64,000 nucleotides of DNA from Myroides oncorhynchi. Its GTDB lineage: Bacteria > Bacteroidota > Bacteroidia > Flavobacteriales > Flavobacteriaceae. The notes under the pieces were generated by a model. It was given only the letters and a program-made list of their open reading frames with translations. It ran no database searches and was not told the origin of the DNA. Shown here piece by piece: positions 45,278 to 53,605 of this stretch. The stretch is taken from positions 2,987,501-3,051,500 of the forward strand of contig NZ_JAJJMP010000001.1 of the NCBI RefSeq assembly GCF_020905415.1, given 5' to 3'. The first letter of the stretch is position 1. Each line of letters starts with the position of its first letter. A program made the position numbers and the translations under genes.

Positions 45278-46036
45278 ATGAATAAAGTATTACGATTAAT
45301 GTTGTTTATATTTTCCACTTGTAGTATGGCACAAGTAGGAGTTAATACAAAGCTACCTTTGCATCCTTTACATATTGATGCCAAAAAAAATAATCCAACT
45401 TCAGCAATTCCTTCAGAAAATGAAGCAAAAGATGATTTTGTAGTTACTAAAGAGGGTAATGTTGGTATTGGTACTATTGATCCAAAAGCAAAGCTTGAAG
45501 TAATTGGTAATGTGAAGATAATAGATGGTAATCAAGCAGGCGATAAAGTACTTACATCTGATGAAACAGGCGTGGGTAAGTTAATGAGTCTACCAGAAAC
45601 TTCGCCTGCTGTTGTTGGCTCTTTTAGTGGAGCTAATGTAACTAATAGTAGTACCATCGCAAATAGCTATTCTTTTGCTAATGCAAGTATAACTTTAAAA
45701 AAGGGTAAATGGATTGTAACTTGGGGACTTACAATGGATCAAAGAGGAACAAATGATTTATGGTTGGAATCTTGCTTATCTACTTTGCAAACAAGTAGAG
45801 CAGAAGTTGGCTTTAATTTTGTTGGCAATCCTTTAAATAAACCTTCTATAGGAGCTAATTTACAAGGTAATCCTGATTCAAGTAGTGGTAATTACGATAT
45901 GCTGGTAGGAAGTTCCGTTATTGAGGTAACAAGTGATACACCTTTGCAGGTATTTATTCTTTTGAAAAGGGATGGTAATTGGAGTTTTAGCCCAACTTCA
46001 TGGGAGAACTATTTTTATGCATTGCCAATTAAGTAA
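45278..46036 (+). CDS. Exported QVGVN-family paralogue 3 of 3
   Basis: A 252-residue exported protein: signal peptide NKVLRLMLFIFSTCSMAQ, then VGVNTKLPLHPLHIDAKKNN, DDFVVTKEGNVGIGTIDPKA and a KIIDGNQAGDKVLTSDETG segment almost the same as in paralogue 1. The C-terminal half (ITLKKGKWIVTWGLTMD ... FSPTSWENYFYALPI) matches the others at both ends but differs in the middle loops (QTSRAEVGFNFVGNPLNKPS). Divergent loops on a conserved frame would fit a receptor- or ligand-facing surface. No terminator was evident right after it. Confidence 0.75.
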   Translation: MNKVLRLMLFIFSTCSMAQVGVNTKLPLHPLHIDAKKNNPTSAIPSENEAKDDFVVTKEGNVGIGTIDPKAKLEVIGNVKIIDGNQAGDKVLTSDETGVGKLMSLPETSPAVVGSFSGANVTNSSTIANSYSFANASITLKKGKWIVTWGLTMDQRGTNDLWLESCLSTLQTSRAEVGFNFVGNPLNKPSIGANLQGNPDSSSGNYDMLVGSSVIEVTSDTPLQVFILLKRDGNWSFSPTSWENYFYALPIK

Positions 46037-46137
46037 TACTATATGTACTTTCCTGTATGTAATCTAAAGAACTTTTTAAGGCTTGTTTCTAGGATAAAAG
46101 AAAAAGTTTTAAAAATGGATGGTCTTTCATTATATAT

Positions 46138-46612
46138 AGTTGATAACGTAATTTCCTAAAGAGGTATTATGAATTAATAATTGTGCTTTGGCTCCCTCTA
46201 TCACTTGGTTAAACACTGTGCTAAGTGGTTTATCTGCATAAATCTGGTAGCGCTTACCGCGCTCTCTAACAGTATATTAAGGCTCGCCGCTTTTAGGATT
46301 AGTTCTGCATGGCGTCCTTCTCTAGCCGTGTATAGTCGCATCTGTGATCATCCCAGTGAAGCGGTACACATTCTCCTTAGAGTTAGTTACCATGAGAGAA
46401 CTGTATCGATACGCGTAACCCAGGTGCTTAATATCGTTAATAGGATTATCCATAAACTTATTGCCAAAGGTATCATAGTCCACATGTAGGGTGAAGCGGT
46501 CGTGCTTCCCATAATCCTGTACTAGCTCTAAGCCGTTATAGTTAAGTTCTTGTCCATCTACATATATGGTAGCATTGACTAGCTCTTTGGTATTATTCCA
46601 TGAAGTATTTAT
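46138..46612 (-). pseudogene. Fragment of a VgrG-like T6SS spike gene, frameshifted
   Basis: The minus strand encodes, in three successive frames: ATIYVDGQELNYNGLELVQD and onward to YRFTGMITDATIHG, then GRHAELILKAASLNILLESA, then GKRYQIYADKPLSTVFNQVI. Together they read like the N-terminal gp27/gp5-type portion of a Bacteroidota VgrG (domain order: 'TI.VDG.E...', 'FTG.IT', 'G.H.E..LK..S..ILLE', 'DKPLS.I...V'). There is no start codon in the first frame, a TAG and two frameshifts interrupt it, and the beta-helix spike is missing. Base composition is less AT-rich than its surroundings. Remnant of a type VI secretion effector/spike locus. The plus-strand ORF over it is a shadow. Confidence 0.68.
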
Positions 46613-46936
46613 AGTGTTTTTTTAAGGCGGGGATGATTAATTACCCTCTTTTTTTATCTATTACAGATATGGCTTAATGGTTTAAAAACCCTTTTTCCTT
46701 AAAATAGTTACTATAAAAACGGCCTTTTATTAGCAGACATTATATGCTACATTTCGCTTTTTCAACTTTTATAGAATAAGGGGCGTAAACTTCGGATAGT
46801 AATTTTGCTGCGGTTATTCACTAAGTGGTCACCTCATATTTTTTGTTGTTCTTATAGTTCTTATTTTTTAATACCTCAGGTATATAATGAAGTCATCATG
46901 ACTTTTTATTTTTATGAAATTTCTTTAGTCCTATAA
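46613..46936. other. Intergenic DNA beside the VgrG remnant
   Basis: About 325 bp without a recognisable gene. A small hairpin, AAGTCA/TGACTT near 46890-46904 followed by T-rich DNA, may be a weak plus-strand terminator. Confidence 0.35.
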
Positions 46937-46980
46937 CAATAAAAAATGCTCCAAAAGTTAGATACTTAAGGGGCATTTCT
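46937..46980 (-). terminator. Terminator of the porin/S41-peptidase operon
   Basis: On the minus strand a 9-bp stem (46970-46978 with 46944-46952, one mismatch) is followed by T6. It lies just after the peptidase gene. Confidence 0.7.
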
Positions 46981-46995
46981 ATTTATATGTTTTAA

Positions 46996-48675
46996 CTATT
47001 TAGAATTCAAATAATTAATCGCTTCATTTACCACTCTGTCTACAAAAGTAGGTGAAGCCATCTGTGATACTTCACTATCTGTTAGTGGAGATACATGTAT
47101 ATCTGGCTTAATACCAACTCCTTCTACCACAACACCATTTGCATCTTTCATAGCCAATAATGGCATATAGAATGTTAACTTACCTCCCGCAATTTTATCT
47201 CTAGTTCCTCCATTAAAATCATCTACTGTACCTAAACCAGCTGTTGCTCCAGCACTATAGTCACCTATACTCACGACTTGATTTCCTTGAGATTTTAACA
47301 TTAATGTAGTAATTTCAGACATACTAGCACTATTCTTATCTGTTAGTATAGCAATAGGAATATTTGTTGGAATTCCGAAGTTATGTGGTTTAGTTTTAGC
47401 CTCTACCCATGGAGTGTAGTTAAATCTACCATTCCCTTCTCTTGTTCTTTGGTAAGCAAATACAGTATTTTTAGTAATAAAACGGTCAGAAATAAATCGT
47501 GCGTCAACAACAGCACCACCTCCATTAGAACGTAAATCTATTATTATTTTCTTAATTTCTCCAGTATGTAATGGGTTTAAGAACTTTTGATAAAATTCTC
47601 CTTTAGTTATAACATCTGTTAGAGCATCAGTTAATTCCGAAAATCTATATCCATAATTAACGTGGCTATCCATAAGCCTAATAAATTTAAGTATATAATC
47701 AGCTGTCTGTAAATTATACAATTCTCCATAGGGAGTGATTGTATTATACTTAGGCAAACTATTATACTTAACTAAAGCATTTTGAGCTGATAACATTAAT
47801 CCATTACTCACTACTTCAGTCTGATTAAATTTAACCCCCTCTTCCATAAATGCTTTATACTCCCTAGAATCAGAATATGCATTATAGTCTTTTAATATAT
47901 TAAAGGTTACCTCTTTAATAGCATTACGCATATAAATATCTTTAATTCCCTTTAATTCGTCAGTAGCTTCTAAAATATCTTGAGTCAATAATAGTGAATT
48001 TCCTTTTCCTGGATTTAAATAATTATTAGCTAAGGTAATTTTCAAATTATTAGTTACAACGAATTGATTAAAAGACAAATAATAGATATCTGGATTAGAG
48101 TTTAAATTCCCTGCAATGATACCAAAACCGTCCGCATTAGACTTGAATGCGTTAGCATCAACTCGATCTTTCATATAAGCATACTTCTTTGCAAAAGGGT
48201 ATACTTTAGAAACTCCTTTATCCGACATACCTCCATAAAAAGTAATAGTTCTTATAATATTTTTATTAGTTGCTGGAAATTGAATTTTCACATTGAAATG
48301 GCGATCAATAAAAGGATCTATAATCTCTTCAAAATAAGTAGAGGCTGTTAAATAATCCTCATTTATTTGACCATCATCTTCATTTGGCCTACCATAAGTT
48401 TGTAGAGCGGCGAATTTAGGATAATATGTTTTATATACATTATCCCAGTCTAAACCTCCTTGATCTTTCTGCTCGTAAAAGTAATTATACTGCTGATCCA
48501 TTGTTTTCCAAAAAACGTCAAAAAGATCTGCATAAGAATTCACATCACTAGCAGTAAACCTTCTAGGGTCTTTAACTATGACATCATCTTTAGAACAAGA
48601 GTTTAACACTGTTAGAGATGATAATGATAATATAGATAAACTAAATATTGCTATTTTATTTTTTACTCTTTTCAT
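46996..48675 (-). CDS. S41-family (CTPase/tricorn-like) peptidase lipoprotein
   Basis: A 559-residue lipoprotein: signal peptide with lipobox VLNSC (Cys27) followed by SKDD. The C-terminal third is an S41 serine peptidase domain: IKKIIIDLRSNGGG, the nucleophile region ILTDKNSASMSEITTLML, and a GVGIKPDIHV end. No clear PDZ domain precedes it; the middle is an S41-associated helical region. Expected to cleave proteins or C-terminal tails in the periplasm or on the cell surface. The outer-membrane barrel gene lies 14 bp upstream on the same strand, so the two form an operon and may act together at the envelope. Substrate unknown. Confidence 0.87.
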   Translation of the reverse strand: MKRVKNKIAIFSLSILSLSSLTVLNSCSKDDVIVKDPRRFTASDVNSYADLFDVFWKTMDQQYNYFYEQKDQGGLDWDNVYKTYYPKFAALQTYGRPNEDDGQINEDYLTASTYFEEIIDPFIDRHFNVKIQFPATNKNIIRTITFYGGMSDKGVSKVYPFAKKYAYMKDRVDANAFKSNADGFGIIAGNLNSNPDIYYLSFNQFVVTNNLKITLANNYLNPGKGNSLLLTQDILEATDELKGIKDIYMRNAIKEVTFNILKDYNAYSDSREYKAFMEEGVKFNQTEVVSNGLMLSAQNALVKYNSLPKYNTITPYGELYNLQTADYILKFIRLMDSHVNYGYRFSELTDALTDVITKGEFYQKFLNPLHTGEIKKIIIDLRSNGGGAVVDARFISDRFITKNTVFAYQRTREGNGRFNYTPWVEAKTKPHNFGIPTNIPIAILTDKNSASMSEITTLMLKSQGNQVVSIGDYSAGATAGLGTVDDFNGGTRDKIAGGKLTFYMPLLAMKDANGVVVEGVGIKPDIHVSPLTDSEVSQMASPTFVDRVVNEAINYLNSK

Positions 48676-48689
48676 CGTATACGATTTTA

Positions 48690-49421
48690 TTAAAATTTAT
48701 ATGCAGCTCCTACAGAAACCATGTGTGAATCTCTCGTTATTTTTTTGTCTCCAGGGCTATCGTACTTATAAGTATCAGTTAGACCATAAAGGTAATTATA
48801 CCCTAAAAAGACATCTATTTTCTCAATCGAATAACCTACTTGAACTTGACCTTGTAATCCCATAGCAAGCCTACGCAATTGATTCTCATTTTTCTTGAAA
48901 TCATATTTCTCAGAAACTTGAGTATAATTAAATGTCCCATCAGATTGTAACTCAGGAAAAACAGGATACTGCCCCTTCGTTTTCATTTTTGTCCAGTACT
49001 CACTGTAAATTCCCCCTGCTACTTTAACCCAAACTCCATCAGAAGTATATGGATTATTAATTAAGTACCCTCCTACTAACAAAGGAACTGATATAAAATC
49101 ATTATTGTACTTAGAATACCAACCTTCACGAGAACCAGTTCTCTCAAACTCATAGTTTTTTTGTAAATAAGAGACTCCTGTGGATACAAACAAAGTTTTC
49201 CATATAGACATTTCCGCAGAAACATTAACCCCGAAACCTCCACCAGAATTGTACTTAGAATCTACTAAATTGGAAATATTAGCATTCAAAGAGGTATTAG
49301 TGTACCCTAAGTCGATTCCTACTTTGAATCGATTTTCTTTTTGTTCACTTTGCGCATAGGTACTTATGCTAAGCATAGAAAGAACGATAGCCGTCAAGCC
49401 ACCTAATTTTTTTGAAATCAT
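48690..49421 (-). CDS. Outer-membrane beta-barrel protein (PorT/OmpA-barrel-like)
   Basis: A 243-residue exported protein. The signal peptide ends at ISTYAQ. The mature part alternates hydrophobic and polar residues as in an 8-10-stranded barrel (KVGIDLGYTN ... GVNVSAEMSIWKTLFVSTGVS ... VQVGYSIEKIDVFLGYNYL) and ends in a terminal aromatic residue (VSVGAAYKF), the BAM recognition signature. It is the first gene of a two-gene operon with the S41 peptidase lipoprotein. Small flavobacterial barrels of this kind have no assigned transport role; it may anchor or present the peptidase. Confidence 0.8.
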   Translation of the reverse strand: MISKKLGGLTAIVLSMLSISTYAQSEQKENRFKVGIDLGYTNTSLNANISNLVDSKYNSGGGFGVNVSAEMSIWKTLFVSTGVSYLQKNYEFERTGSREGWYSKYNNDFISVPLLVGGYLINNPYTSDGVWVKVAGGIYSEYWTKMKTKGQYPVFPELQSDGTFNYTQVSEKYDFKKNENQLRRLAMGLQGQVQVGYSIEKIDVFLGYNYLYGLTDTYKYDSPGDKKITRDSHMVSVGAAYKF

Positions 49422-49707
49422 AATTTATTATTTATTTGCTCTAAAATATGTAAAAATATTATGTATTTAAAATAATTTAAACTTTATAAAATATTATAAA
49501 AAAGATTATAATTGTAAAAAATAAATTAATAATTATAAAATAATTAATTTTATAACATATTAAATAAGTTTTTAATTAAAGTTTTATTGTTTTATTATAT
49601 ATTATTTAAATTATACTTTTGTTAAAATATTTGAATTTTTATATAAAAAAAATTACATCCGTTTAATGACATAATAATATATTTGTAGTCTAAAAGAGAG
49701 AAATCAT
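49422..49707. other. AT-rich intergenic region
   Basis: Nearly 290 bp, extremely AT-rich, between the barrel gene and the broken insertion sequence. Nothing further was recognised, and I could not identify a terminal inverted repeat with confidence. Confidence 0.35.
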
Positions 49708-50614
49708 ATGGCTAATCTATTTACATTTTTAGCTGAATTTACAAGTGAAGAAGCTTGCTGTTTACACTTTAAAGAACAACGTGATAAGTTAGTAGTTACT
49801 TGTCAAAGATGTGGTCATGATACCCACTATTAAATTCAAAGTAGATGGAGTTATGAATGTAAAAAATGTCGTTCTCGTATGACTTTAAAAAGCGGAACAA
49901 TAATGGAGCATTCTAAGGTACCTTTTCTAATATAGTATAAGACAATGTTCTTAATGACAGCGACTAAAAAAGGCTTTTCTACTTTAGAAATTCAGAAGCC
50001 ATTAGAACTAAAAAGATATGAGCCAGTATGGGCAATGGGCAATAGAGATAGCAAATATACTTTAGAAGGAATGTTAGAGATAGCAAATATACTTTAGAAG
50101 GAATGTTAGAGATGGATGAGGGGTATTTTAAAGTAGAAACATCTGAAATCTAAAACTAAAAGTGGTCGTGGATCTACAGGTGTTCAAAACGTTGTTATTA
50201 TGGCTGAAAGTACCGTTTTGGAAGATATAAAAACAGGTGAAAAACAGAATCACGTACGCTATTTTAAAACGGTTTTTTTGGAAGATCATAAAGCTGAAGG
50301 TGTAAACCAAATGGTGAAAAAGAGTATTCAAGAAAGTAGTATTGTCTTAACTGATAAGAGTACTTCTTATGTAGATATCTCCGATTTTGTTCAGATACAT
50401 ATTACTGAAAAATCATCAGAACAAACAACAAAAGAAATTCTAAAATGAGTACATATAGCTATCAGTAATTTACTGGGAAATTACCATAAAATTAAACGAA
50501 AATACCTTCAATGCTTACTTAGATGAATTCGTTTATAAACTTAATAGAAGATACTTTGGTGAAAAGCTCTTTGATAGGCTTATTATTGCCAATATTACCG
50601 CTTATGACAAATAA
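49708..50614 (+). pseudogene. Broken IS1595-family transposase
   Basis: Reading across frames gives the IS1595 (ISPna2-like) transposase in order. First comes an N-terminal zinc ribbon (LFTFLAEFTSEEACCLHFKE ... VVTCQRCGHDTHY, then YECKKCRSRMTLKSGTIMEH). Next are the helix region (KKGFSTLEIQKPLELKRYEP-like) and the DDE domain (EMDEGYFKVE ... VMAESTVLEDIKTGEKQNHV ... IVLTDKSTSYVDI). The tail is LDEFVYKLNRRYFGEKLFDR. It is dead: in-frame stops (for example after DTHY and in FLI*YKTMFL), frameshifts, a deletion near PVWAMG, and a 32-bp tandem duplication. The ORF at 50200-50448 is the DDE fragment. Terminal repeats were not found. Confidence 0.85.
50044..50107 (+). repeat. 32-bp tandem duplication within the dead transposase
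   Basis: Two exact copies of a 32-bp unit, 50044-50075 and 50076-50107. The length is not a multiple of three, so it shifts the transposase frame. Probably a replication-slippage scar. Confidence 0.9.
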
Positions 50615-50899
50615 CGGGCACACAAATAAAAAAAATATTTTGCTAATATCAGTATAGGTTTTTTAGAAGTATTATATACCCTTAAAAAAGATACTTATGT
50701 TAAAACTTAAAGTAAGGGAGTGAGTTTGTTTAAAGGGTATCACATTACAAGATAGGGAAGTCTACAAGATAAGTAAATAAGAAATCATGTGTTCTTGTGT
50801 AGAGAATTGGTAAGTAGGTCGATGGAATGTAATGAAATTTTCAAAGTAGAATAAATCAAACCACAAAGAGGCAATCTAATTGTAATATTGTGTTGTTTA
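50615..50899. other. Intergenic DNA downstream of the broken transposase
   Basis: About 285 bp between the transposase remnant and the cold-shock gene's terminator. No gene and no identifiable IS right end was seen. Confidence 0.35.
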
Positions 50900-50941
50900 T
50901 TAAAAACAAAAAACACATCAATTATTACTAATGATGTGTTT
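50900..50941 (-). terminator. Terminator of the cold-shock gene
   Basis: On the minus strand a perfect 10-bp stem (50932-50941 with 50911-50920) is followed by a T-rich run. Confidence 0.8.
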
Positions 50942-50999
50942 AAAAATACTAATATTTGCAAATTTAAAGCGAACTTAGATGTGAAAATTACTTCTAATA

Positions 51000-51185
51000 T
51001 TATGCTCTTTTTACATTTACGGCATTGAAACCTTTTTGTCCTTTCTCTACGTTATACGTTACATTATCACCTTGTCTAATGTCATCTTCTAAACCAGTAG
51101 CGTGAACAAAAATATCTTCATTTCCATTTGTTATAAATCCGAATCCTTTTGTTTCATTGAAAAATTTTACTGTACCTTCTTGCAT
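51000..51185 (-). CDS. Cold-shock domain protein (CspA family)
   Basis: A 61-residue single cold-shock domain, slightly shorter than E. coli CspA. RNA-binding motifs RNP1 (KGFGFIT, residues 13-19) and RNP2 (DIFVHA) are intact, as is the start MQEGTVKFFNETKGFGFI. The domain binds single-stranded RNA/DNA and melts secondary structure, in cold adaptation or stationary phase. The AT-rich 5' leader has a 7-bp inverted repeat about 30-60 bp before the start codon, which could be a temperature-responsive structure. Monocistronic, with a good terminator. Confidence 0.95.
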   Translation of the reverse strand: MQEGTVKFFNETKGFGFITNGNEDIFVHATGLEDDIRQGDNVTYNVEKGQKGFNAVNVKRA

Positions 51186-51215
51186 AATCTTAATTATTAA
51201 TTTAATATTTTAATT

Positions 51216-51243
51216 ATCCCTAATAAAGTATTTACCTAGGGAT
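51216..51243 (-). promoter_or_regulatory. Leader hairpin upstream of the cold-shock gene
   Basis: ATCCCTA (51216-51222) pairs with TAGGGAT (51237-51243) on the minus-strand leader. The stem lacks a following T-run, so it is less like a terminator and more like a 5'UTR structure. Function is inferred only from position. Confidence 0.35.
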
Positions 51244-51279
51244 TTTATCTTAGATAATTTATTTTATAACCCTCTTAAT

Positions 51280-51417
51280 TTATAAACTAGATGGTTTTTT
51301 TTTAAATAGTTGAAGGTATAGTTGTAATATCCATCCATTCATACTTTTTGATATAATCATTTCTTCTAAGGTAAGATCATTTCTATGATCTTGGTGTTGT
51401 ATTTCTATTCTATTCAT
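51280..51417 (-). CDS. Possible 45-residue small protein upstream of the cold-shock gene
   Basis: ATG at 51417 to TAA at 51280 on the minus strand. The start reads NRIEIQHQDHRNDLTLEEMI, and the middle is hydrophobic (GWILQLYLQLF). It has no similarity I recognise and no clear ribosome-binding site. It lies 94 bp before cspA on the same strand. It could be a real small ORF or chance. Confidence 0.3.
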   Translation of the reverse strand: MNRIEIQHQDHRNDLTLEEMIISKSMNGWILQLYLQLFKKKPSSL

Positions 51418-52299
51418 ATATATTGTTAATGGCTTGAAATTCTTTGTGGAATTCATAGCCTATTTGTTTTTTATAATAAGATAATTTGGCTATTTTGTCT
51501 AGCTAAATGAATCTTTTTGTGTAAATATTTATTGTATTAGTTGGATTTGTATTACTTACTTTAGTTAGATATAATCTTCTTAAATGCGTTGTGCAATCTA
51601 AACTCAATATTATAAATAAAGTATTAACTATCTAACTTTTAATATGTTTGTTAAAAATAATATTAGTGGTTAGATTTAAGTCTTTTATAAGTTGTAAGAC
51701 ATAAAAACACCTAATAAATGGTTGTTTTTTTATTCCTATTATATAGAAGGAGTATTTTTTAGATACTTTAAAAGATGTTGATTAAATTGAAAAAGAACAA
51801 TTTATTTAAATCATCAATTACTTTTATTAAAAGAGGATAAATATTTAAAATCATACAATGTCTATTTTTTATTTACTTTAATACAGTAGAGGTATTGTAT
51901 AAAAGATAACCATGTTTTGAGTACATGAAATTTTACTTAAAAAAATAAAAAAATGATTTTTTTAAAAGTGCTATTAAATAATAGAATTTATTTTATACTG
52001 AAGTTTAAAGAGTAATAAATTCTTAATATAGTGTAGAACTACTAAAGTAAATAATTAGCTTTTATTTTGATTAAAAATTTTGCCTATTCATATTTACATC
52101 GGCAAATATAAGTATATTATTTGTAATAAAAAAATAATTTTCATTATTTACCTAAATATAGTCTACTATAAACAATAAGAACGTTATAATTGGCTTTGGA
52201 AAAAGTGTTTTTCTAAAATCAATTATTTTTAAAAACCCAAAGCTTTATTTTACCTACGATAATGCATACTTTAGTAGAATCATAAATTATAGAAGACAC
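51418..52299. other. Gene-free AT-rich stretch
   Basis: About 880 bp of very AT-rich sequence without a credible gene on either strand. The ORF that follows is open back to a TAG at 52159, without any ATG. Confidence 0.4.
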
Positions 52300-52659
52300 T
52301 TGATTAAAAAGAAAATTATAATAGGATTTATAATAGTGTTAAATCTTTTTGTTATTGGTTATTATACTAATTTGCAACAAGAACAAAAAGTATTAAGCAA
52401 TTATAGTACGGGATTTAAAGGAGTGGTTGTAGAGAAATTTAATCCTCGTGAGAAACTACCTCATACGTTTTTAAAAATTAGAATTCAAAATGATAAATTA
52501 ATCAATGTATTTCCTACTAGTATCATTGGAAGCTATGCCATAGTTGGTGACAGTATTATAAAAATTGAAAACTCAAATAAGTGTATTGTCAAGAAAAGTA
52601 ACGGAGTGATAGAGTATTTTTCTTTTGAAGGTCAGTATATTGAATTTCTAAGTGAGTAA
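52300..52659 (+). CDS. Small membrane-anchored hypothetical protein
   Basis: A 119-residue ORF with a TTG start; no ATG exists in frame upstream. An N-terminal membrane anchor or uncleaved signal (KKKIIIGFIIVLNLFVIGYY) is followed by a ~90-residue soluble beta-rich domain with 'FKGVVVEKFNPREKLPHTFLKI', 'SIIGSYAIVGDSIIKIENS' and 'CIVKKSNGVIEYFSF'. The shape resembles small flavobacterial periplasmic proteins with an SH3-like domain, but I do not recognise the family. No operon partner is convincing; the following 45 bp lead to a degraded region. Confidence 0.55.
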   Translation: MIKKKIIIGFIIVLNLFVIGYYTNLQQEQKVLSNYSTGFKGVVVEKFNPREKLPHTFLKIRIQNDKLINVFPTSIIGSYAIVGDSIIKIENSNKCIVKKSNGVIEYFSFEGQYIEFLSE

Positions 52660-52703
52660 GGAGAAAAAACAATTAGAAACAACACCGCAAAAATAGTATA
52701 CAG

Positions 52704-53204
52704 ATGAAAAAAAGAACACTGCATGTAAGTAAGAACTTTAAAAATTTATCAGTACTATTTTTTTCTTTCTTTACTTGTCTGCTGGCTTTTGGTCAAAACA
52801 ACCAGATTAAAGATGTTATTTTAGTGGATGCGACACAACTTGAAAATAAAGTATCAGTGAGAATTCTGTTAAATAACGGATATATGTGGCTTTAATTAAC
52901 TACTTACTAATTGAATTAATCAAAAGAACAATATCTAAAAAGACTAAGTCATTTACGTCTCTTGTAGAAAAGATAAGAATATGTTTAGTATTCTATCTAA
53001 GTTTAGACTATATCTGTAATCAAGTAGGTAATGGTGCCAAGAAAATAAGAGAACAGTCTAAACTATATCTTAAAAACGACTTATTTTCAGGATAGTGAAG
53101 TAAATAACAATGTATTCATTGACCTCACAGATGATTTATTGGGTTTTTCAAAACTTTCGGACAGCTGTGAAGAAATATCAAACCTTCAAGTAAACATATT
53201 CTAA
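52704..53204 (+). pseudogene. Degraded exported-protein gene (uncertain)
   Basis: Starts with a good signal peptide (VLFFSFFTCLLAFGQ-NNQ) at 52704, but the frame closes after 63 residues at 52895. A second ORF (52886-53095, 69 residues) and a third open stretch ending at 53204 (FIDLTDDLLGFSKLSDSCEE in its middle) lie in other frames. The last has coding-like composition. I read the region as the broken remains of one or two genes. No family was recognised, and the order could be coincidental. Confidence 0.35.
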
Positions 53205-53605
53205 TAAAAAACTTAATTATTTATTAGCTTAATACTATTAATGACATTATTGATCAAAATAGACTATAACAGAGAAGAAGTGATTGTCTATAGTAGTTAT
53301 TTTAGGTTAAACAATTAATTTATATCCCAGTTGGAATTAATGGGGCTATTGAATAGCTATGCAATATCTAGGCTTTAGGATGGGATTTTTCTGTTTATAA
53401 TCAGATTTATATAATTGATAATCAGTTGCTTTTTTGCTTCCAATCCCTTTTTTCTTGGTCTATGCTATTATGTCTAATCTGTACCATCTATTTAATTAGG
53501 TAGCACAATATCTTTGGCTTTAGATAATTAATACTAAACATAAGGTTTACCAACATTATTATCTAGATTGATTGTATATGTTTTACTTTTTTAATAATAC
53601 TAATA
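53205..53605. other. Intergenic region before the cbb3 oxidase operon
   Basis: About 400 bp. TATCTTTG at 53509-53516 is a perfect -7 element, 90 bp before the oxidase start, though without an obvious -33. I looked for an FNR-type TTGAT-N4-ATCAA site and found no convincing one. Confidence 0.4.

Noticed and set aside
46181..46489. 102-residue plus-strand ORF
   Set aside because: The opposite strand gives recognisable VgrG-like sequence in three frames, so this is a shadow of the pseudogene.
50128..50331. Minus-strand ORF over the broken transposase
   Set aside because: The plus strand encodes the transposase DDE region; this is its antisense shadow.
53205..53605. FNR/CRP-type site for oxygen control of the oxidase operon
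   Set aside because: No TTGAT-N4-ATCAA-like sequence with acceptable symmetry was found by eye.
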